NCBI RefSeq assembly: GCF_004193775.1
Contig: NC_041016.1
Coordinates: forward strand, 33,465,511 to 33,529,510
Reading direction: 5' to 3'
From: Glycine soja
Taxonomy: Eukaryota > Streptophyta > Magnoliopsida > Fabales > Fabaceae
DNA: 64,000 nucleotides
Position 1 is the first letter of the stretch. Each line of letters starts with the position of its first letter. Of this stretch, positions 22,838 through 33,884 are shown piece after piece. Below the pieces are notes generated by a model. It searched no databases. It was not told the DNA's origin and was given only the letters and a program-made list of their open reading frames with translations. Position numbers and translations under genes: made by a program.

Positions 22838-24907
22838 CTGCTATCTGAACGTGCTCAAACGTCTCACTTAACATTAATAGCACGTTCACTACTAAACCAA
22901 AGCAAATTCGACCGTTGCTTCACACGTCCCTCTACATTCCGCATTCAAACTTATATTTTCGTGGTAATCTCGTTTTCAGCATTCCCCAACAGCTCTCAGA
23001 GATTTACGAAATCATTCCTAAGGCTCTGCATTTCCATGGCTACCTCACCAAAAGAAACTTCAGCTCCTGGTTCACCCTCTGTACCATCATCTCCATCATC
23101 CACCAAAGCACCATCAAACCAGGAACGACCTGAATTCAATATCCAGCCCATACAAATGATTCCTGGTTCAGCCTCTGTTCCTGAAAAACTGGTTCCCAAA
23201 CGACAACAGGGTGTGAAGATTTCTGAAAACCCTAGCCTTGCAACCAGTCCTAGGGAAGTAGACACAGAGATGGATAAGAAGATCCGCAGTATTGTAAGTA
23301 ATATTCTGAAAAATGCCTCTGTTCCTGATGCTGATGAAGATGTTCCAACATCTTCCACCCCAGATGTTGCTGTTCCTGATGCTGAGAAAGATGTTCCAAC
23401 ATCTTCCAACCCAAATACTGAAGTCCTCTCTTCACCCAGCAAAGAGGAATCAACAGAGGAAGAGGATCAAGCCACAAAGGAGACCCCTGCACCAAGGGCA
23501 CCAGAACCTGCTTCAGGTGACCTCATTGACCTGGAAGAAGTAGAATCTGATGAGGAACCCATTGCCAACAGGTTGGCACCTGGCATTGCAGAAAGGTTAC
23601 AAAGCAGAAAGGGAAAAACTCCCATTAAGAGGTCTGGACGAATCAAGACTATGGCCCAGAAGAAAAGCACTCCAATCACTCCTACCACATCCAGACGGAG
23701 CAAAGTTGCAATCCCTTCCAAGAAGAGGAAAGAAATTTCCTCGTCTGATTCTGATGATGATGTCGAACCAGATGTTCCCGACATCAAGAGGACCAAGACA
23801 TCAGGGAAGAAGGTGCCTGGAAATGTCCCTGATGCACCATTGGACAACATCTCATTCCACTCCATTGGCAATGCTGAAAGGTGGAAATTCGTGTATCAAC
23901 GCAGACTTGCCTTGGAAAGAGAACTGGGAAGAGCTGCCTTGGATTGCAAGGAGATCATGGACCTCATCAAGGCTGCAGGACTGCTGAAAACTGTCACCAA
24001 GCTGGGAGACTGCTATGAAAGTCTAGTCAGGGAATTCATTGTCAACATTCCCTCTGACATAACAAACAGAAAGAGTGATGAGTATCAGAAAGTGTTTGTC
24101 AGAGGAAAATGTGTTAGATTCTCCCCTGCTGTGATCAACAAATATCTGGGCAGACCAACTGATGGAGTGATAGATATTGCTGTTTCTGAGCATCAAATTG
24201 CCAAGGAAATCACTGCCAAACAAGTCCAGCATTGGCCAAAGAAAGGGAAGCTGTCTGCCGGGAAGCTGAGTGTGAAATATGCAATCCTGCACAGGATTGG
24301 CGCTGCAAACTGGGTACCCACCAATCACACTTCCACTGTTGCCACAGGTTTGGGTAAATTTCTGTATGCTGTTGGAACCAAGTCCAAATTTAATTTTGGA
24401 AACTATATTTTTGATCAAACTGTTAAGCATTCAGAATCTTTTGCTGTCAAATTACCCATTGCCTTCCCAACTGTATTGTGTGGCATTATGTTGAGTCAAC
24501 ATCCCAACATTTTAAACTACACTGACTCTGTGATGAAGAGAGAATCTCCTCTATCCCTGCATTACAAATTGTTTGAGGGGACACATGTCCTAGACATTGT
24601 CTCGACATCGGGGAAAGCTGCTGCTTCAGGTGCTGTGTCCAAGGATGCTCTGATTGTTGAACTCAAGGACACATGCAAGGTGCTGGAAGCAACCATCAAA
24701 GCCACCACAGAGAAGAAGATGGAGCTAGAACGGCTGATCAAAAGGCTCTCAGAAAGTGGCATTGATGATGGAGAAGCAGCTGAGGAAGAAGAAGAAGCAG
24801 CTGAGGAAGAAGAAGAAGCAGCAGAGGAAGAAGATGCTGCAGCAGAGGAAGAGGAAGATGCAGCAGAGGATACTGATTCAGATGATGATTCTGAAGCCAC
24901 CCCATGA
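22832..24907 (+). CDS. SIRE accessory (env-like) ORF
   Basis: In frame with gag-pol and open from the UAG to 24907 (about 690 codons). The first ATG is at 23036, giving 624 aa if translated separately. A short hydrophobic stretch (TYIFVVISFSAF, about 22945-22980) precedes that ATG. Residues about 20-270 from the ATG are Pro/Ser/Thr-rich with VPDADEDVPTSS-type repeats and basic patches. Residues about 278-485 form a globular-looking domain with VRGKCVRFSPAVINKYLG. The C-terminus is a Glu/Ala-rich coiled-coil-like run ending in Asp. It is called envelope-like in SIRE1, but I see no clear signal peptide or membrane anchor. The domain instead resembles plant retroelement accessory proteins (Transposase_32-like). 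Confidence 0.85.
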   Translation, partial: QLLLSERAQTSHLTLIARSLLNQSKFDRCFTRPSTFRIQTYIFVVISFSAFPNSSQRFTKSFLRLCISMATSPKETSAPGSPSVPSSPSSTKAPSNQERPEFNIQPIQMIPGSASVPEKLVPKRQQGVKISENPSLATSPREVDTEMDKKIRSIVSNILKNASVPDADEDVPTSSTPDVAVPDAEKDVPTSSNPNTEVLSSPSKEESTEEEDQATKETPAPRAPEPASGDLIDLEEVESDEEPIANRLAPGIAERLQSRKGKTPIKRSGRIKTMAQKKSTPITPTTSRRSKVAIPSKKRKEISSSDSDDDVEPDVPDIKRTKTSGKKVPGNVPDAPLDNISFHSIGNAERWKFVYQRRLALERELGRAALDCKEIMDLIKAAGLLKTVTKLGDCYESLVREFIVNIPSDITNRKSDEYQKVFVRGKCVRFSPAVINKYLGRPTDGVIDIAVSEHQIAKEITAKQVQHWPKKGKLSAGKLSVKYAILHRIGAANWVPTNHTSTVATGLGKFLYAVGTKSKFNFGNYIFDQTVKHSESFAVKLPIAFPTVLCGIMLSQHPNILNYTDSVMKRESPLSLHYKLFEGTHVLDIVSTSGKAAASGAVSKDALIVELKDTCKVLEATIKATTEKKMELERLIKRLSESGIDDGEAAEEEEEAAEEEEEAAEEEDAAAEEEEDAAEDTDSDDDSEATP

Positions 24908-25592
24908 CCATCAGACCTTTATTTTTTTGCTTTTACTAGCTATAAGGGCATGTCCCTTTGAACAATGATTTACTATTGGTCTGTAATATTTGCACCTTAA
25001 GATTCATGCATTCTACTTTTGTCAAATTCTGTCTAAAAAGGGGGAGTAATAGTGTTATGTATTATGCATGATTTATGATTTTGAGTAGTAGGATACTATG
25101 TATGCAATAGTAGTATTATGCATGATTGATACGATGTATGGCAGTAGGATACGATGTATGCATGATTCATGATTTTGAGGGGGAGTTGTATGTATATGAT
25201 TTTGAGGGGGAGACTGCTGCTGCTGCTGAGGATGACTGGTGTAAGCTACTAGTAGCTGACAATAGATGCAACAGTAAGAGCATGGAGACAGGGGGAGCAG
25301 CTGATGTCACATGAGATGTCTTGACATCCTGGAAAAGACTAGTAGCTGATAGAAGATGCTGCAGTGAACTGCTTCACAGCAGTAAGAGCATGAAGACAGG
25401 GGGAGCAGAAAGCTGATGTCACGAGAGATGTCTTGACATCCTGGAAACGACTTGCAACTTGTCTAAACTACAGATTCCGCTGTGCTTGATTACTCTGATA
25501 ATGAAAGTTGCTGATCCCACTTGCATAACTGCTCGTACCTGCTCAGGAAGTGTCTAAGTATGTTTTAGACAAAATTTGCCAAAGGGGGAGAT
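24908..25592 (+). other. SIRE 3' untranslated region with repeated purine tracts
   Basis: Non-coding. It contains an internal duplication of about 110 bp (about 25240-25330 and 25340-25450; both include AAGAGCATG, ACAGGGGGAGCAG and GATGTCTTGACATCCTGG). GGGGGAG tracts lie at about 25041, 25180, 25206, 25291 and 25400, plus the LTR-adjacent PPT. Confidence 0.85.
25581..25591 (+). promoter_or_regulatory. Polypurine tract of SIRE
   Basis: AAAGGGGGAGA, followed by T and then the 3' LTR start TGTTAG. Confidence 0.92.
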
Positions 25593-26739
25593 TGTTAGTG
25601 CTTAGCTCTACTGAGTTTTTAAAAGATTGGCTAAAGTTTTGTTAAAACATAAGCACTTAGACAATGAAGGAAAGCTGGAGTTGCTGCACATGATGTCCAA
25701 CGTTATGTCAAAGAATAAGATCGGGCTGCACAATGCACAAGGCAAGATAAAGTGTCAAATGAAGAATTGAAGCTGCAGGATTCACGATGTCGGATACAAT
25801 GTCCAGGACATCCTGCCCGAAAATACTGGAGTTGCTAAAAGCATTGAAGCTGCAGGATCCACGATGTCGGATACGATGTCCAGGACATCTGGCCCGAAAA
25901 TACTGGACATATAAATCTGCTATATCTTTAACAGATTATTGTGCAGTTAGCAAGAGATAAGATGATCTATCTTTAGGAACGAATTAAAAGATAATTAAAG
26001 TTCGAATTACAAACTAGAAGAGTTCGTTCAGGGATTAAAGATTAAAGATTAAAGATAAAAAAACTAAAAGATCAAACTGTATCTTTTAGATCTTTAAGTG
26101 CAGATTTTTTCAGAAGAATGATAGATCTCATCCAGCACAAGAAGTTGCAGCCCAGATACGCTCACTGCTATATAAACACGAAGGCTGCACGAGTTCTGTA
26201 CCAAGTCCGGGATTGAAGAGTTATTTTGTGAGTTTTGGGACTTGAGTGTTTTGTGAGCCACCTTGATGGTACCCTAACATCAAGTGTTGGACCTGAGTGT
26301 GTAGAGTTGATCTCTAGTGTGTAGAGTTGATCTCTAGTGTGTAGAGTTGATCTCTAGTGTGTAGAGTTGATCTCTTTTGTTCAGAGAGCAATCTCTGGTG
26401 TGTCTTTGATTTATTTGTAAACACGGGAGTGTGATTGAGAGGGAGTGAGCGGGGTTCTCATATCTAAGAGTGGCTCTTAGGTAGAGATTGCACGGGTAGT
26501 GGTTAGGTGAGAAGGTTGTAAACAGTGGCTGTTAGACCTTGAACTAACACTATTTTAGTGGATTTCCTCCCTGGCTTGGTAGCCCCCAGATGTAGGTGAG
26601 GTTGCACCGAACTGGGTTAACAATTCTCTTGTGTTATATACTTGTTTAATCTGTTCATACAGTCAAACATAATCTGCATGTTCTGAAGCGTGATGTCGTG
26701 ACATCCTGTACGACATCTGGCATTGGTATCAGAATTTCA
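25593..26739 (+). repeat. 3' LTR of SIRE element
   Basis: Collinear with 16816-18039 apart from one fewer 77-bp unit and a handful of substitutions (for example GATGAAATGTCG against GATAAAGTGTCA near 25746, and two changes near 26720). Followed by target duplication GCAGT. Confidence 0.96.
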
Positions 26740-26744
26740 GCAGT

Positions 26745-27633
26745 GACCTTGAATAGTTACAAATTTTAAATGATCCTCATCCCTCTCTAAGGACGCTTAT
26801 AATTTTTAAACCAAATCTCCTTCCCTCTCTAAGGATACTCAAACAGGTCATTGCACCCCTATGTACATACACAATATGTATTTATCTCAATGACATCATC
26901 AACATCATCTCATCTCAATGTCATCATTAACATCAACATCATCTCATTTCAATATCATCTAAATTACAAGCAATCACATTCCACATATATACATATAACT
27001 CATAATTCATAATATAAAAAAATTGATAGTTTAAGGAAAATTCTAAATTAAAGAGGATGACTATGATATACAAAACAAACTCTTATGCCCATTTAAAATT
27101 TGATAAAGAAGTAAATAGAAGACCATATATAAATTTTTTGCCAAAGTTTTCTCTGTAATTAAGACTTTTCCCAAAAATTTCAATCATTACAACAACAACA
27201 CCATTCTCAATTTCATTCATCAATAGCAAATATATTTCATCCCATTATTTTAAAACACAGTTTTTCTTGAAAACCAGTACACAATAGGGACAAACATACA
27301 ACCCCATAGTTGGGTTCTCTGGCCCCAACTATGGCATCAAAAGACGCAAACAAACAATAAACTCCCCTCACTTATCTATATTCTCCCTTTAGCTCCTCAC
27401 AACATTGTTTTGAGATCTCTTAGGTTCACGTCCGTTAGTCCGAATGCAAATCTCTATATACCAAATTGAAAACAATTTAGTATAGATTTCAAAGACAAGG
27501 TTAACATTAACATTCGAGGTCAAATACCAACTCAAATACAAAAGGGACTAAAATGGTGTTTGTGGAGTCCACATAAAAAAGATGTCATTTTGAAATTCCG
27601 GTCACATCAATGTGATTGGGGGTTCAACGAAGG
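26745..27633. other. Unclassified AT-rich repeat-like DNA
   Basis: Continuation of the SIRE target sequence. It holds short repeats such as CTCTCTAAGGA and CATCATCTCA but no gene or transposon end that I can define. Sequence at 27.4-27.63 kb joins to 43842 onward across the nested insertions. Confidence 0.5.
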
Positions 27634-27877
27634 TGATCGAGGCTGTACCCGAATCAAATAAACATTAAAAATGCAATATCTAGGAAGTGATCCTAGGTCA
27701 TCTCCTAACGAGCAATGGTCAACCAAATGTTCATAACAGATAGTAATAAAACAGTAACGAATTGGGGGGGGGTTGTTTGTTTTTGTAAATTAAACAACGA
27801 ATAAATTTGAATGAGAAAATATCAGAATTAAAACACGTTGTTTCCCCTTGATTCACAAGCAAGTCTCTTATCCTAGG
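27634..27877 (-). repeat. Athila-type solo LTR, first segment
   Basis: Starts TGATCGAGG on the plus strand and is homologous to the LTR ends at 48230-48474. Together with 42886-43836 it makes one solo LTR of about 1.2 kb, split by the Tat-like element. The outer flanks carry a perfect 5-bp duplication GAAGG (27629-27633 and 43837-43841). Confidence 0.88.
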
Positions 27878-29438
27878 TGTCGCAACATGCCCTTTTGCGG
27901 GCGAGCGAGGCGAGGCTTACGGGTGCGCTTTCCAAAGGAGGAAAGATGCGCGGAGTCGCCACCAACGTTTATTTGTGGAAAACGTCGGAAAAACCGAAGG
28001 AAACCGGTCAAAATGAAAATTCTAAGTTCGGGAGTTGTATTTACGTTTGAGGAAGGTATTAGCACCTCTCACGTTTGTCTCAAAGGACAACAGCCTATTT
28101 TTAGAATTGTGGAAATTGTGTTACCTTAACTTTTATTTCTTTTTATTTTTTGAGGTCGACAAAAGCGGGGCTTTTGCTCCTACGTACCCTTCATCGAAGA
28201 GGAAATCAGACCTACGTAGTTCTTTCTTAAGAGTGAATTAAGCGATTCTTTTTACTTGAAGGGTGATCATTTTAAGGCGTTGGACCTTAAAAAATGATCC
28301 ATTTACTTGATAAGGAAAACTGAGATGATAAACTTGCAAACCCTTTTTAGTGACTTTTTTTGTGGACGAGCTTGACTAGACGGGTTGATTTTAGCCTTAG
28401 TTTCACTTTAGTTATTAGTCAATTCAATTAAGAATGAGAAATCCCAAAGAGAAAAACGTCCGATTGATTTTTCGCTTCATTTTACTAAAATGTATTTTTT
28501 GATTATTATATTATTTATTTTACCTTTTTTTTTTATTTCCAATGTGGTTAGGCACGACCGAACGGTCGGAATTCATTTTAACAGGAATTAACGGATATTA
28601 CAAATCAAATGATCGGTGAAAATTTATTTTATTTTTTGATTAGGCGAGAAATGACTTAAATAAATGACTGAAGCACGTCAAAAGGGGGTACGGAAAGTAA
28701 ATGGAAACGAGAATAAAAGTACATGAAACAAATGGGGACCACCACGGGTATATAGAATGAATTGAAAAGCTCAGTTTGGGGTACTTACCAGTTGAAGATC
28801 GAAGAAAACGAAGAACGAACGCTGAATATCGAAGAACGGTTGAAAATCTTCGCGTAATTACCCACGGAAACGTTACGAAAGCACCTCGGCTTGGTTTTTC
28901 TTCACGGAAAATATTTTCCTCAGCAATTTTAAGAGAATACGAAGTGCCAAGAAGGCTGAACCCTTTTCCTCTTCACTCCTCCTCCTATTTATAGCAAAAT
29001 AGGGGAGGAGCTTGCCACCCAGCTCGCCCAGGCGAGCAAGGTTGCTTCCTCCAGAAGCAACCACCTTCTGGAGGAAGAAACTGGAAGGCCCAAGTGGGCC
29101 TGATTGCTATTTACACCCCCCCTTTTTACTAAATGCACCCCTTTACTTTTTTTGGTGATTCTTTTTCCGTAACGTTATGAAACTTTATGAATTTCGTAAC
29201 GATACTTATTTTCTTTCCGCAAGGTTACGAATCCTTACAGATCATGTATTTACTCCTTTTTTATCTTTCGAATAAGTTACGGAAACTCACGGATTGCGCA
29301 ACAATACTTCCTTTTAATTTCCGACGCGTCTCGGGACTTCACATATTGTGCAACAAAGGGTGCCAGGTATCTCGAAGCGGCCAATCAAAGGGTTCATGTC
29401 ATCAAGTAATAATCCCCGGACGAAATTAGGGTATGACA
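27878..29438 (-). repeat. 3' LTR of Tat-like element
   Basis: On the minus strand the promoter region has TATAAATAGG near 28985-28994. Upstream of it lie the palindrome GCTCGCCTGGGCGAGC (about 29022-29037) and a 13-bp-arm hairpin (29045-29077). Open frames reading through (27848-28129, 28776-28994) recur in the other LTR and are not genes. Confidence 0.92.
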
Positions 29439-29476
29439 GTTGCCCCTCTTTACTTACCTTTTACCGGAGGTAAGAG
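29439..29476 (-). promoter_or_regulatory. PPT with adjacent hairpin
   Basis: The minus strand reads AAGTAAAGAGGGGCAAC and then the LTR start TGTCATACC. Just upstream is a 7-bp hairpin CTTACCT / AGGTAAG with an 8-nt loop (plus-strand 29453-29459 and 29468-29474). The second Tat-like element has the same structure with a compensatory change. Confidence 0.8.
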
Positions 29477-29627
29477 GAAAGTAAAGATAAAAACACTGAT
29501 TTCGTCCGTCTTGCCCTTTCCGTGATTAGTCTATGACGACTCTCGTCTCCACTCCTTCTTTTTTCTGCACAACACAAAACAAAATACAAACAACAACAAA
29601 AACAACAATAACATAATGTACATGTTT

Positions 29628-30470
29628 GGCGAAGGAATCAATCGGGAAAATAACAAAGATCACATTTCCCAGTCAAGAGGGTCCGCTCTTGACAGTGAAG
29701 AACACATTGGAGAATGGAGGAATCAATCGAGAAAATAACAAAGATCACATTTCCCAGTCAAGAGGGTCCGCTCTTGACGGTGAAGAACACATTGGAGAAT
29801 GGAGGATTCAATCGGGAAAATAACAAAGATCACATTTCCCAGTCAAGAGGGTCCGCTCTTGACGGTGAAGAACACATTGGAGAATGAAGGATTCAATCGG
29901 GAAAATAACAAAGATCACATTTCCCAGTCAAGAGGGTCCGCTCTTGACGGTGAAGAACACATTGGAGAATGGAGGATTCAATCGGGAAAATAACAAAGAT
30001 CACATTTCCCAGTCAAGAGTGTCCGCTCTTGACGGTGAAGAACACATTGGAGAATGGAGGATCCAATCGGGAAAATAACAAAGATCACATTTCCCAGTCA
30101 AGAGGGTCCGCTCTTGACGTTGAGGAACACATTGGAGAATGGATTCAATCGGGAAAATAACAAAGACCACATTTCCCAGTCAAGAGGGTCTACTCTTGAC
30201 AGTGAAGAACACATTGGACTGGAAGATTCAATCGGGAAAATAACAAAGATCACATTTCCCAGTCAAGAGGGTCCACTCTTGACGGTGAAGAACACATTGG
30301 AGAATGGATTCAATCGGTAAAATAACAAAGATCACATTTTCCAGTCAAGAGGGTCCGCTCTTGACGGTGAAGAACACATTGGAGAATGGAGGATCCAATC
30401 GGGAAAATAACAAAGATCACATTTCCCAGTCAAGAGGGTCCGCTCTTGACGGTGAGGAACACATGAACAG
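29628..30470 (-). repeat. 85-bp tandem repeat array in the 3' UTR
   Basis: Ten head-to-tail copies of an ~85-bp unit (landmark CAGTCAAGAGGGTCCGCTC at about 29670, 29755, 29839, 29924, 30009, 30094, 30176, 30259, 30341 and 30427). Middle copies are 81-83 bp through small deletions. Each unit holds a perfect 8-bp hairpin GTCAAGAG / CTCTTGAC with a 6-nt loop (first copy 29672-29693). The unit is not a multiple of three, so apparent proteins across it are artefacts. Confidence 0.93.
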
Positions 30471-33400
30471 CGCTAGGCAATCAATTCATGGGGCTCCGAA
30501 TAAAAGGCGAGAATGGAGAATTGCACTAGGCAATCACTACGCATGGCTCCAAACTCGTTGGTGGAGGAATCATGAACGAAAATCAATTCATGGGGCTCTG
30601 AAAAAGGTAGTTGGTAGGACCGAATGGTCCACCGTTTTTTTTACCTAAAAAGGCAAACATGCTTTTTGCAAAGAAAAATAAATCATTCGCAAGAGCACCA
30701 TATCTTAGAGAAACAACATACTCATGCCAAGGATAATCTTCCTTGTACCCGAAAATGAAGGGTAGGATGCCAACATTTAGCTTTTAAATGAACATTCAAG
30801 GGAAACATCGGGTTAAGCTGGAACTGGGAATGAATCACTCATAGTGTATAAGAACTCACACAGGCAAGTGTTTCACCCTATTCCCAAACCATAACTGCAC
30901 CATGACTTTATTTTGCACACGATTTCCTATCGAATCAGAGATCAAACGCACGATCACGGATCAATAGGATTTTCTCGAGGGTAGTGTTTTTGGAGAGGAA
31001 GCTGAATGTTTCGGTCTTATTCTTTTTATGTGGAGCGGGATATCGCCAATCGAGAATGACCTTGAATGGCAATTCGAAAGGAAGAGACACCAAAAAAGGG
31101 TTTTCCTTCGCCGGCAGTCACTTACCTTGCCGAAAATTTATTTGGTCCGAAGATTTTCCGTTCCCTTTCTTTCATTGATCGAGAATTACTCTGTTTTCCT
31201 CTGATCTTTTCCCTTTTTACTTCCTTTCGATCTTCGATCGGGAATCCTTTTTTCTTTCTTTTTTATTGTTCTTTTCTTCGTTTTCATCTTTTTCTTTTTC
31301 TTTCTTTCCATTTCTTCTTCTCCATTCATTTCTTTGAGAAATCGGGTTTTAGCATTCTATTCGCTCTCCCTTGAGGAGATTCCGCTGTCCTTTGCTTCGG
31401 GGGAAAGGATGAGGATTCTTTTTATAGGCCAAGGTTCAAAATAGTCTAAAGTTGTGTCTCAATGGGGTCTTTTATCGTGGGAGCCCGATCTTGATATCTG
31501 GGGCAAAACAAATTCATGTGTCAAGGTGTCGGTCTCGGGCCGAACTTCCATATTATTCCACAAGGCACGCGCAACAATGATGATTTGGAAACAACGTGCA
31601 AAATTAGTCATGGCCATAGCCAGGTGGGCACTCAAGCATCCCGTTCATGGCATTGTGATACTACGGTTGGGAATTTACACAAACAGACCCAATGTTTCCA
31701 AATTATGTTCTTTCATTAGTTCAATGGATTCACCCATTCTTATCTCGGTTATTCAGGAAAATAAACTCTTAGCGTCAGTCCCTTGTTTCCAGAAGATATG
31801 TTTGCTTTTTACGAATGATTTATGCTTCCTACGACTGTAACATGTCGACCTTCGATGTCTTCCTTTCTTTTTCCTTTTTTGTTTCATTTTTATATTCACA
31901 AAACTATACACCCATGGCCCTCTATAAGGAAAACTTTTCTTTGTACATCTACGTTCTTATACATGACGAACTTTTTTTGTACACGCATTGGAACTCTTTC
32001 TCTTTACGTCACACGGTCTATATACAAACCCTATTTACATTCAAAGATTTTTTCGTTTTTTTTCAACACACACCTATGGTTCATACAAAAGTTTCTTTAT
32101 ATACACTCGTTGCTCACACACACAAGGATTTCTTTTCACACATTATTTACACACGCAAAAATCCTTCTATACACATTTTCCTTCTACATTCATATATGAG
32201 AAACATTTTTCTTTTTCTTTATATACGTAGACATTTATTCACAACGCTTCTTTCTTTTTATCATGATTTTGGTTCATTTTTTATTTTGGACGACGTTCCT
32301 AAATGAAAAATTCTACACGATTTTGGAACTTCAACAAACACTATTGACAACAACGAAGTAAATACTAACGTAATAGTTCAAACGACATGTATGCACAGAA
32401 CAAAAGTCAATCAAAACAAAACAAACATTAGTCCCTCTAGTCATAGAAACAAGATAACATACAAATGATAAATGCTGGAACATACGAATTTGGGGATCCC
32501 ACGGTCATGTGGCTCCGTATGCCACCAGACTCTTGGGTCACGGTAACAAAAGGTGGGGTGGTCGACAAAAGCAGGGCTTTTGCTCCTACGTATCCTCAAT
32601 TTGTGATGAGGAACTCAGACCTGCGTAGTTCTTGATAACTGTGAGACTAAAAATAGTCTCGGTGTTTTCTTCACCAAAATGCGAACATGCTGTAGTAAAG
32701 AGACAAAACTTCCAACTGATCAGAGCAATATATGCTTTTTGGATGAAAACCAATGTGTCTATCGGGGAAGGAGAGTATGCTGATGAAATTTTCTCATAAC
32801 CGTAAATGCGATTTTGGATGTTAGCATTTCGTTTCAAAATGACCATTTAGAGGAAGCACTGGGTTCAACAAAAATAGAAGAAAATCACTCAAAATGTATC
32901 AATCTCACACATGTAAGTGTTTTATCCTAATTCCGAACCATAGATATGTCATGACTTGATTTTGAAAATCATTTCCTACCAAATCAAAGATTACATGCGT
33001 GATCATAGATCAATAGGACTTTTTTAGGGAATGGTTTTTAGGTGGGGAACTTGGCTTTGAATGTTTTTGCCTTTTCCTTTTCAGTTTTTGTTTAGTGCGG
33101 GGCGAGAACGTTGCTAGCGCACAGGATTTTGGTTGGCAATCAAAGGGAGAGGACCACTTTAGGTCGTGGTTTCCTTTTTCTTGTTTACTTGGTGACAATC
33201 CTGTATTGTTCAGATATTGTCTAGTCCAAAGACCTTTCTAGATGTTTCTTCTGTTTTCTTCCGATCCTTGATCGGGAATTTTCTTTCTTTTTTTTTTTGC
33301 TTTCTCCCACTCTTTGATTGGGAATTTTTCTTTTTTTTTTTGTTGTTTTCCGAGGGCAAGGATTGACATTCTCACTCTAGGTCAAGGTTTATGATAAGTT

Positions 33401-33880
33401 GGGATTTTGGCTCAAGGCTTGTAGAACAGCTGGACATGATATATGTCAGGGTTTGGTTCGGTTTAAGGATAAAAGAGGATGTCCCACATTATTTCCATGA
33501 CACAAATGCAACAATGATGATTTGGAAATTTTATGCAAAACTAGTTATGCATGCATCTACGTGGACACTCAAGTGTCAAATTTTTATGGTCATGTGATGC
33601 TAGGGCTCAGGATTCATTTCCTCTATTTTTAGTCAACCCAATGTTTCCAAAATATGTTCTTTTATCAATTTGTGCATTCATCCGAGTCCATTTTGGGCAT
33701 TCGGGAAAATTTTCACAGCATTCACCCTTCAGGCGTATACACACATTTTCTTTCAAAAACTGGTTATGATCAGTGAATTTTTTCAAAGAAAAGCTGGAAG
33801 TTATCCTTTCTCAAAATCATGTTGGCTTTTCAGCTAGACAATATTTTACTTTTCTGTTTTCTGTTGTTGTTTTTTTTATG
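30471..33880 (-). other. Tat-like element 3' untranslated interior
   Basis: Non-coding on both strands. T-rich stretches (31.2-32.3 kb) create long but meaningless open frames. Parts at 32.5-34.4 kb are homologous, in reverse, to 58.1-59.9 kb of the second Tat-like element. A ~75-nt module at 32560-32635 (GTCGACAAAAGC, GCTTTTGCTCCTACGTA) also occurs in the LTRs (28153-28225, 41602-41670). Confidence 0.7.
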
Positions 33881-33884
33881 AGGT

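Larger units (their letters stand above)
16816..26739 (+). mobile_element. Full-length SIRE1-type Ty1/copia retrotransposon
   Basis: Complete element of 9.9 kb with LTRs of 1224 and 1147 bp (TGTTAG...TTTCA), a perfect target duplication GCAGT (16811-16815 and 26740-26744), PBS, PPT, an uninterrupted 1577-codon gag-pol frame and an in-frame accessory frame after a single UAG. This layout matches the soybean SIRE1 family (Ty1/copia, Maximus/SIRE lineage). Outside a 77-bp repeat-number difference the LTRs differ at about six sites by eye, which suggests insertion within a few hundred thousand years at usual plant LTR rates. It appears coding-competent. Confidence 0.96.

Noticed and set aside
27848..28129. 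93-aa ORF, near-duplicated at 41333-41575
   Set aside because: Present in both Tat-like LTRs on the strand opposite the element; no domain.
29628..30470. CRISPR-like regular repeats
   Set aside because: Units are contiguous 85-bp tandem copies without unique spacers, inside a plant retrotransposon 3' UTR.
29626..30648. Chain of small ORFs with the repeated peptide GKITKITFPSQEGPLL
   Set aside because: They are on the strand opposite the element's sense, and the 85-bp period rotates the frame; repeat artefact.
31066..32306. Phe/Ser/Leu-rich ORFs that look membrane-like
   Set aside because: They result from T-rich sequence on the antisense strand of the Tat-like 3' interior, overlap in several frames and are not conserved in the second copy.
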